Shown: one piece after another, positions 18,479-24,987 of the stretch
Position numbering within the stretch: position 1 is the stretch's first letter
Layout of the letters: each line of letters begins with the position of its first letter
Origin: Syncephalis plumigaleata
Lineage: Eukaryota; Zoopagomycota; Zoopagomycetes; Zoopagales; Piptocephalidaceae
NCBI GenBank assembly: GCA_025201365.1
Contig: JAIXMF010000192.1
Location: 1-24,987 of the forward strand
Length of the DNA stretch: 24,987 nt
Direction: 5' to 3'
Notes under the pieces: model-generated
What the model was told of the DNA's origin: nothing
The model's database searches: none
Seen by the model: the letters and a program-made list of their open reading frames with translations, nothing else
Made by a program: the position numbers and the translations under genes

Positions 18479-18724
18479 TTACCTACTTAGCATTACCTGT
18501 ATAACACACAGACAGCGGTATACGTGCATATCAATGCTATTCTCGTCAATGACACGGACATGCACTGGATTCCCGATGAATGAGCGTGCGATTTTATGGG
18601 ACGTGGCATAGCGATTGATGTCCAGGAAATATGGAAATTCTAGAACCAGTTTTCCATACATATCATGTGGACGACTTGTACCATCTCGGATGCATGACAG
18701 GCACCGAGTTTCTTTACATGACAT
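18479..18724 (-). CDS. Hypothetical protein, 81 residues
   Basis: Uninterrupted frame from ATG 18724, beginning MSCKETRCLSCIRDGTSR with an N-terminal Cys cluster, followed by mixed hydrophilic sequence (LVLEFPYFLDINRYATSHK, then VHVRVIDENSIDMHVYRC). It has no signal peptide and no family I recognise. It is divergent from the microexon gene, with about 176 bp between start codons. The last nine residues may be read-through into an intron. It could be a chance frame. Confidence 0.3.
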   Translation of the reverse strand: MSCKETRCLSCIRDGTSRPHDMYGKLVLEFPYFLDINRYATSHKIARSFIGNPVHVRVIDENSIDMHVYRCLCVIQVMLSR

Positions 18725-18900
18725 GGCATATGACCCTCAATTACCGTGGAAATCCTTTAAATACATCGCAATAGTGAAATGAGCCTGATACAGGAACATC
18801 TATCGCTTCCTATTCCAAACTACTATCACCATTCTTGCTTCAACAAACAATTAATAATACTTATCATTAGCGTTCTAGTAACAGCAATATCATCGGCATC

Positions 18901-19523
18901 ATGAAATTTTCTGTGGTTATCATTGTCGCTTTTGTCATGGCTATGGCCATCATCATGTCAAGTGCCGATGCTACTCCCGTGGCAGCTACTAGCAGTATGT
19001 ACTAGTATTGTATTATGTAACTTTTCTACTAATGATATACTCTCGATATTATCATTCGAATCCATTTGCATTTAGGTTCTTGTAAGTCTAAAACTAAATG
19101 CAATAGCTAGCTGCTAATAACTTATCGTACATGTATCATACGTGATAATACCATAAATAGGCAGTAAGTTGCTACCATACTAGTAATAGTATCAATGTTA
19201 ATCGATTCACGTATAACTAACTAATACGTTTGCAGCTCGTAAGTATACCTTCTCATAGACATATCCGCTTCGTACTAAATAAACTGAATTGCCCTTTCAT
19301 TCAACCATTCTAATCGATAGGACGTAAGTATAATTATCGAATGTCATAGGAGGCATGCTAATCATACGATATCTACTTCCTGTTATGAATAATTCCATTA
19401 AATAGGACGTAAGTTATAGGCAAGAAATGCAAATTATATCCAACTAACGATTCAATAATGATTCATTAATTGATGATGACGACAACGATGATAATGTCAT
19501 TTACAGGTTGTTACGACGACTAA
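18901..19523 (+). CDS. Secreted peptide encoded by a microexon array (exons of 94, 6, 3, 3, 3, 3 and 17 coding nt)
   Basis: Exons: 18901-18994, 19076-19081 (GTTCTT), 19161-19163 (GCA), 19236-19238 (CTC), 19321-19323 (GAC), 19406-19408 (GAC) and 19507-19523. Each microexon sits between an AG acceptor and GTAAGT; the first intron begins GTATGT. The six introns are 81, 79, 72, 82, 82 and 98 nt, each with a CTAAT or CTAAC branch-point-like word. All junctions are phase 1, so every microexon completes one codon and starts the next. The product is 42 residues: exon 1 encodes a signal peptide (MKFSVVIIVAFVMAMAII, cleavage expected after SSADA at residue 24), and the predicted mature peptide is TPVAATSSSCTRRRCYDD, with Cys34 and Cys39 able to form a small basic disulfide loop. 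The last exon also carries the 3' UTR. I know no family; the architecture recalls schistosome micro-exon genes, but with smaller exons. Splicing is inferred, not observed. Confidence 0.85.
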
Positions 19524-19837
19524 GTCTCACTATGCAATAGATGACTGGTGTAGCTGCACAAACTAGGCTAGAATCTTACTGAAATACATTCAAGCTAAGG
19601 AAATAGGAATGCGCTACTTGTATCAAGAAAGGCATAAATGCACCGCTGGTATCGGATCGTCTATGCTTATTATCCTAACTATCTATCTACATTATTCATT
19701 CCAGTATATTTTCATCGATGGCTAGTTGCCAATGTCATTTACTATTGGCTTGAATCGATCATATACACTAATCCCAAATAAATATGTTACTTTTCTTTCT
19801 TTTACGAAGGGTATACAATCATCATTATTACTACTAT
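19524..19837. other. Convergent 3' region
   Basis: 314 bp between the microexon gene and pyridoxal kinase stops; presumably both 3' UTRs (AATAAA at about 19778-19783). No further AG-NNN-GTAAGT microexon pattern is seen here. Confidence 0.5.
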
Positions 19838-21180
19838 TTACTCGTCAAATGGATCAATAGATAGATGGCTTGTGGATACAGTTTCTATCATATCTCGACA
19901 TTCGATAAGGCGTAACTCGCATGCTCTGGCAATGGCGGAATTACCACGTTTTGGCGCATCTGCCGGTATATCCTGCTGATACGATAGTGTATGGTTGAGG
20001 ATACGCGTCATACTACCTAGTACAATTCGACAGGCTTGAGCAAGCGGTGACGATGAAGAAGAAGACGTGTCACTAAGTTCAGTAGCATGCTTCGTAGTGA
20101 TCTCCTCTAGGCGTGCCAATAAAAGAGAAGCAAATAAATCGCCCGTTCCCGTGAAACTACCATTAAGTTTAGGGAAACCGATTTTAAATCGATTTACTTG
20201 CTCGCTACCCGATACTCGTTCACTACCGAACAAATACATCCTACCCTCGGGTGTATCGTCTAGTTCCGCACTGCTAATAACCACGTAACGCGGACCAATA
20301 TCGTGCAACTCATCAAGAGCTGCCCTAATATCGGCAGTAGTTTTCAATTTACGATCTAGTAACAATCTATTTTATAGTAGTTATTGTTATTATTATTACT
20401 CATTGATAATCGCATACTTACTCGACTTCGAATTGATTAGGCGTAATCACATCGGCTACAGGTAGTAGGACATTACGATAAATGGGAATTACCTCGGTAG
20501 ACACGTAGATAATACCTGCATCACCCATCACTGGATCGCATACTAGATCAAGAATGATATATACATATATATTGAAGCATAAGTAATTGCTTCGTTGCTT
20601 GATCATTCACTACATTGTCTATCCTTACCATAGACTAGTGATGGATTCTTGGCACGTAATTCACATACTATATTCGCAATAAGTTTTAGTGAATCTGCCG
20701 AACCATTATATCCTATATATACGCACGTACATTTTATTGATTAGCATATAGCATCCATCTATACATGATGATATCAATCTATCTATCTTTATTTACCTGT
20801 TAGTACGTGCGAATAGTTAAAGAGCTCGTTCTCCTTGAGACCACGAATGAGTTCACCAACATCGTCGGCAGATAAACGCTGTCCTGCAATTAGCTTGTAT
20901 CCTATACAAGAGAAAAGCACGTTAATACACGCTATCCTATCTTAACGACCAGTGTTCTTTTCCTTTCCCGTTTACTCTACCTGAATGATTCGAGAACTGA
21001 ACGGTATTCAACGGATCAACGTCGAAACCAAGTAGTTGCAAGGGAAATGTCGCACATTTATTGCCTATGCAGTATTATGTTAATACACTAGTATCTACAT
21101 AAAAGTATCTACTTACCGACATAACCTGACACGACGTGTGATTGAATAGATAGCACGCGTTTACCAGTAAAGGAATGCAT
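19838..21180 (-). CDS. Pyridoxal kinase
   Basis: Six exons (21180-21117, 21064-20981, 20901-20797, 20712-20629, 20542-20422, 20366-19838), in phase, 328 residues. Phosphorylates pyridoxal, pyridoxine and pyridoxamine to the vitamin B6 coenzyme forms (yeast BUD16/human PDXK family, ribokinase fold). The N-terminus [20 protein letters not shown] is diagnostic, followed by [64 protein letters not shown], and the anion-hole/catalytic motif [16 protein letters not shown] with the conserved Asp. A five-Ser run lies shortly after it. Start at ATG 21180 fits the family start exactly. Exon-intron boundaries are all GTAAGT/GTAGAG/GTAAAT to TATAG-type. Confidence 0.95.
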
Positions 21181-21346
21181 TGCTTGTTTGCTTGTTACTA
21201 CAACTTGACTACTAACTAATGAACAAAGGAATAAACCACACACTTACACACAAAATGTAATTGTAAACTTTGTATTTATCAATTTGTTTTCATTTAGCAT
21301 CTCTCATTAAGCAGACAAACAAACAAACAACAATGAAATATGACAT

Positions 21347-22951
21347 TTAAGCACCAGGTGATACACCCTCAACTGCTGGTGTCGCCGTCTCCTTTAGATT
21401 GTCTTGCCATACGCGTGCTTGATGTGGCTCGCCAAAGAACACGACTAGCACGGTGATATCATCACGGAAATGACGAGTTTTCGGTGCGGGTATACTCAAT
21501 AACTGCGCTGTCTTATGCGTGTCTAATCCACCGAATGCATTGCGTACTAGACCCGTGGCCGCATTCTTCTCTTCGTAGGACCATTTATCGGTAAGACGAG
21601 CCTTCTCGTCGACGTAACCCGCGACTACCTCGATAATCTCGTCATTCGACATGTCATCGTATAATCCATCAGTGGCAATCACCATAAATCGATCGTTCGC
21701 TTCAATCTTATGCGTAGTAACAACAGGACGTGCCGTAACGTATGGCGGTGTCTTGTACACGGAGGACGGCATACGAAGTTGCGGGAAATAATCATTGAAT
21801 ATCTGTCGTTGTATATCTACTGACCATTTGTAGCGTGCATCACCAAATGCTCTTAATGGTTCTATCGGCATTATTACAATAAATGTTAACAACTATAATT
21901 ATAACATACTATTATTGTTATGCTACTTACGTAATCCACCCAAGACACGATTACGTGCTAGAACAGCATCCTCTTCACCGGGATGCTCGCTCATGATACG
22001 CTTTCGCTCCGAGGGATTATGCGCCGTTTGATCCTCGCTCAACACTTTCGCTTGCCATTGTCCCTGTTGACCTTGTCCGATAATGGCGCGACTATCGCCC
22101 GTTAACGCGACAGTCACCTCACGATCCTGCGTATTTACATAGGTCACCAGCACGCATGAGCCATTGAGAGCACGCTCCAACCAGGTGGACGTCTCCTCCA
22201 ATTCTTTATCATCCGTGATCTCACCGGGTCGTTTCATACCAAGTGCTTGCAATCGTTTCACGCTGCCTTGCACGATCTCGTCGTCGATCGACACGAACGC
22301 CTCCTCCATTGCTTTTCCTTTAGTGGATGCATCCGCATCTTTCGGTAGTCGTGCGAATGCCTCGGCTATTCTTGTTGGCAATGCTTTAGATACCCATTTG
22401 GCACAAGCTGTACCGGAATGTCCGTCAAATACACCGAATAGATAGCCGGTACCATCCGATAACGCGTGTTGACAGTAGTAATCCTCGCATGGATTATTCG
22501 ATGGCAGCTGAGCCCGTTCGATCTTTTGTATCAATGGATGAAATGGTAGATCGACACTACGCTCACGTGCACGCAAGCGACGTGCCACCTCTTCACTTGT
22601 CGGTAGAACATATGGCCAAGTTTTAGATTTGTCTTTAGATGACGAAGAGGAAGAAGAAGAGGAAGAGGAAGAGGAGGATTTCGACGTGGTATAATGACGA
22701 CGCCATAGATAATAAGTGCCACCAGCTACTACGGCAGTACCACATACGCCAGCCACTGCTCGTCGTGTACTGTTGCTAGTAGTGGGACGTTCTCCGGTCG
22801 AGCTGTAATAACGCGTTTGTGCATTCATAGTCCGACTAGTTGCGCTAGTTAGCGATGTGCAATGACGCGTGACAACTGGACGCGCTACCCGACCGGTAGA
22901 CCAACGTGCCACGTCAGTTATCGTTCGTTTAAGAATAGGCATCGGTAGCAT
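21347..22951 (-). CDS. Mitochondrial PP2C-type protein phosphatase (PTC5/PDP-like)
   Basis: Two exons (22951-21931, 21861-21347), 511 residues, start ATG 22951. The N-terminus is Arg/Ser/Thr-rich without acidic residues over the first 40 or so (mitochondrial targeting), then one membrane segment (about 66-82, AVAGVCGTAVVAGGTYYLW) and a poly-Ser linker before the catalytic domain. Metal-binding motifs: NPCEDYYCQH, LFGVFDGHSGTACAKWV (about 171-187), VALTGDSRAIIG, GLQPLRAFGDARYKW across the exon junction, VIATDGLYDDMSNDEI and RDDITVLVVFF. This is the layout of the PP2C branch that dephosphorylates pyruvate dehydrogenase E1 alpha in mitochondria (family knowledge; substrate inferred). The PDXK gene follows 166 bp downstream on the same strand. 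Confidence 0.93.
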
Positions 22952-23117
22952 AGTGATGCGTGTTATTGTCGTCGTTGTAGCAGTAGTAGCAGTGAAATAG
23001 CTTGGATGGATACTTCTTGTATATTAAAAGATATAAGAGAGAGAGAGAGAGCAATGAATCGACAAGTATTACTCTATTTTTTCCACTTTTTCTCTTATAT
23101 TAAACATACGTGCAAGC
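22952..23117. promoter_or_regulatory. Divergent promoter with (GA)n tract
   Basis: 166 bp separate the start codons of the PP2C gene and the membrane-protein gene, so it must serve both. It holds a GAGAGAGAGAGAG tract at about 23038-23050 and a TTTTTTCCACTTTTTCTC pyrimidine tract next to the plus-strand gene. Confidence 0.5.
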
Positions 23118-23724
23118 ATGTCAGATTCTACAAAACATACACCGTTGAATGAACGTGACAATAAGCCACGAACCTTGTTTGCCACGTATATAGATCGATG
23201 GTCGCAATCTGCCTTACCAGTTACTGCAATGTCCGTCATGTGTATGTTGTATTCTTTGTATTGTCTATTATTATTCATATTCATATTCATATTCATATTA
23301 AAGTATTGTTATACTAGGTGGCGTGGCAATACCATTCTCGGGAATGGCACGTTTGGCACTGCCCTCTCATATGCAACTACTAGGGTTTACAAGTATATTT
23401 GGAATGGCAGCGTAAGTCGATAATACTCAACAGTATCGCTGTAGCATTTATTAACTATCTCGCTAGTTATGCCAATCATAAAAAGGATATTGATAATGCA
23501 GCAGGAATTGCTACAGGTAAGCACGTTAATCGAATTGATACTTGTAGATTGACTAGCTAATATCGTTTACATCATGCATTTATCTAGCATGGTCACTTGT
23601 ATATTTATTTGTTAATGGTCGTGCTGCTTTACGTACATTACGACCTGCACCACTACTACTATTGGCAGCAGCAACCGGTAATGCTACCATTTACGGGAAA
23701 CGCGCTATTAATTCATGGCTATAA
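23118..23724 (+). CDS. Small multi-pass membrane protein of unknown function
   Basis: Model: 23118-23241, 23318-23411, 23434-23516 and 23588-23724, 145 residues, in phase. A polar N-terminus (SDSTKHTPLNERDNKPRTLF) is followed by hydrophobic segments at about 35-55 and 60-85 (QLLGFTSIFGMAAIAVAFIN), a polar loop (ANHKKDIDNAAG), a further segment (TAWSLVYLFVNG), and RTLRPAPLLLLAAATGNATI near the C-terminus. I do not recognise the family; a mitochondrial or ER membrane protein would fit. The intron between exons 2 and 3 (23412-23433) is only 22 nt, far below the others; the alternative acceptor at 23443 shifts the frame to a stop. Intron 1 contains (TTCATA)n. Confidence 0.65.
23274..23298 (+). 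repeat. (TTCATA)n hexanucleotide repeat in an intron
   Basis: Four units of TTCATA lie inside intron 1 of the membrane-protein gene; on the opposite strand they create a spurious Met-Asn repeat frame. Confidence 0.75.
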
Positions 23725-23884
23725 TGAATGTGCATTGTGTATTACAGCATACATCAATGAAGATGGATACACATTATGTCATAAACAATTAATGAGATTA
23801 TTACTATTACTATTACTATTACTGTATATATACTGATAGACTATTGAGAAAGTGACGTGAATGCAATGTAGAATGATGATCTTC

Positions 23885-24987
23885 TTATACACGTATAATC
23901 TCCACTTTGGTACGTTCGGCAAATTTATGCGTTAGTCGACGACTTGCCTCGGTGGTGTAGAATAGTTCCGTACTAAATGGATGCACGGTCAATCGCGTAT
24001 ACGTGCCACCCATTTGATTGAGGGCAAGTCTGCCTGGATTTAAACAGAGTGATTCCGTTCCAATGGCTAAGCAATAGAATGAATAGTAAAGGAGAGGAGA
24101 GTAATTAGTATCAATGTACATACAAGTGTCGACTATCATAGAATGACTTACCTTGCAGAAATAGTTTAGTTTCGATGGTAATACCAGTAAATCCGGTTGT
24201 TGATGCAATGCCAATGCAGACATACGTTGCTGATCTACCGATTCACCAAGAGCAGGTGGATATAGCGGATAGAAACTGAATGAATCGAATTAGTCATCAT
24301 TGTTAAATGACAAAAGTACACTTCGTGATAATACGACACTTACGTGCGTTGTTCCAATAGATGACTCGCTAGTCGAGCTAATCTATCAGTGTTGCTGGGT
24401 GTACGGGCAATCTCCTCCTGACTAATATGCATTAGGATATCGGTACTGGTCAGGGCGAGTTGTAGCTCGTTAATCTGGATTTGTACCGGATTCGGCAAGC
24501 ATAGTATGTCATTTGATGTGGTACGCGATGCAGATTTACGCTTCAATAACAGTCATTATGATTATGATTACTACTATGCTTATTATATTATGATTATGAC
24601 TATTATTTACCTTGGATAGTAGACTGGTTAGATCCATGGGTGCTTGTGGCAATGACATATAATCAGACATTAGATCATTGGTGGAGGGCATCAATGCAAT
24701 CCTCGTTGAATGGCATCGAGGTAGCATGTCTAGAATTGGTTCGAGTATATGATCGTAAAACAATTCCTCGGGTAGTTTATCAGTTTGTCCACGCGACATC
24801 ATAGGATGTTGTCGATCGAGGAATGGACCCATCTATTATAATAGGACATATATATATAAATTATAATAGTGCCTATGATTATGATGGCAACATTACTAGA
24901 ATGAGTAATCCGGTGTTCATCTTCAATCGCTTTTAGTAGAGCGGTCAATGGTTCGAATAGTAATTATCATCGAGCGTGTATGGACCA
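23885..24987 (-). CDS. POLA2: DNA polymerase alpha subunit B (C-terminal part; 5' end outside window)
   Basis: The non-catalytic B subunit (yeast Pol12) of the polymerase alpha-primase complex that starts replication. Minus-strand exons visible: about 24987-24895 (partial), 24832-24611, 24540-24344, 24275-24152 and 24066-23885. Family blocks are GPYTLDDN at the right edge, FEPLTALLKAIEDEH, MGPFLDRQHPM, PEELFYDHILEPIL, LALTSTDILMHISQEEIAR, SDRFSR-like TDRLARLASHLLEQRT, FYPLYPP, PDLLVLPSKLNYF, and CLNPGRLALNQMGGTYTRL, ending VEIIRV as in other Pol12 proteins. Two faults: a one-base frame break near 24957-24962 between GPYTLDDN and FEPL, where a TT run is one T short of a good reading, and a one-base misfit at the 24152/24066 junction (intron of 85 nt). 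The exon before MGPFLD must use a GTTGCC donor to stay in frame. The rest of the gene is undoubted. Confidence 0.88.

Noticed and set aside
23069-23296. Minus-strand frame starting with a Met-Asn repeat
   Set aside because: It is the antisense of the (TTCATA)n intron repeat and of exon 1 of the plus-strand membrane-protein gene.
24935-24960. GGTTCGAAT, resembling a tRNA T-loop
   Set aside because: It lies within the POLA2 coding exon (FEPLT block), and no matching acceptor stem or anticodon arm is present.

Overview
The window is nuclear DNA of an intron-rich eukaryote, most probably an early-diverging fungus. Three things point there: a MATA-type HMG-box transcription factor, a lumazine synthase of the fungal RIB4 kind (riboflavin made de novo, so not an animal), and typical fungal housekeeping genes. 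Introns are mostly 47-110 nt, with GTAAGT-like (sometimes GTTNNN) donors, CTAAY/CTGAY branch points and TATAG-like acceptors. I cannot name the genus. Simple-sequence repeats are frequent, and several reach into coding sequence as poly-Gln, poly-Thr, poly-Ser and poly-Gly.

Layout, left to right: a decayed TnpB/Fanzor-like C-terminus (1-206); an eight-exon enoyl-CoA hydratase (567-1918, +); a poly-Gln HMG-box gene (2410-3415, -); a retroposed LINE ORF1-only element with a perfect 17-bp target-site duplication (5132-6548, -); a tentative cysteine-rich secreted gene (7023-7746, +); a twelve-exon SAMHD1-like dNTPase (8120-10348, +); lumazine synthase (11232-11774, +) between 27-bp inverted repeats; a COG0523/CobW GTPase metallochaperone (11933-13379, -) divergent from signal peptidase subunit SPC1 (13632-14175, +); PAF1 (14540-16176, -); a region of small secreted-peptide genes (16464-19523); pyridoxal kinase (19838-21180, -); a mitochondrial PP2C phosphatase (21347-22951, -) divergent from a small membrane protein (23118-23724, +); and the C-terminal part of DNA polymerase alpha subunit B (23885 to the right edge, -).

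The most remarkable object is the gene at 18901-19523. A signal-peptide exon is followed by five consecutive microexons of 6, 3, 3, 3 and 3 nt, each between a perfect AG acceptor and a GTAAGT donor and all in phase 1, and then a 17-nt coding end. Spliced, it gives a 42-residue secreted peptide whose predicted mature part is 18 residues with a Cys-X4-Cys loop containing Thr-Arg-Arg-Arg. Every microexon is a multiple of three, so any inclusion or skipping pattern keeps the frame and could change the peptide one or two residues at a time. A 109-residue secreted precursor with a Lys-Arg site and a possible two-cysteine relative lie within 3 kb.

Several conserved genes have one junction that fails by a single base (POLA2 twice) or needs an odd intron (the 22-nt intron in the 23118 gene). 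Single-base assembly errors should be kept in mind. The microexon gene needs no such correction.
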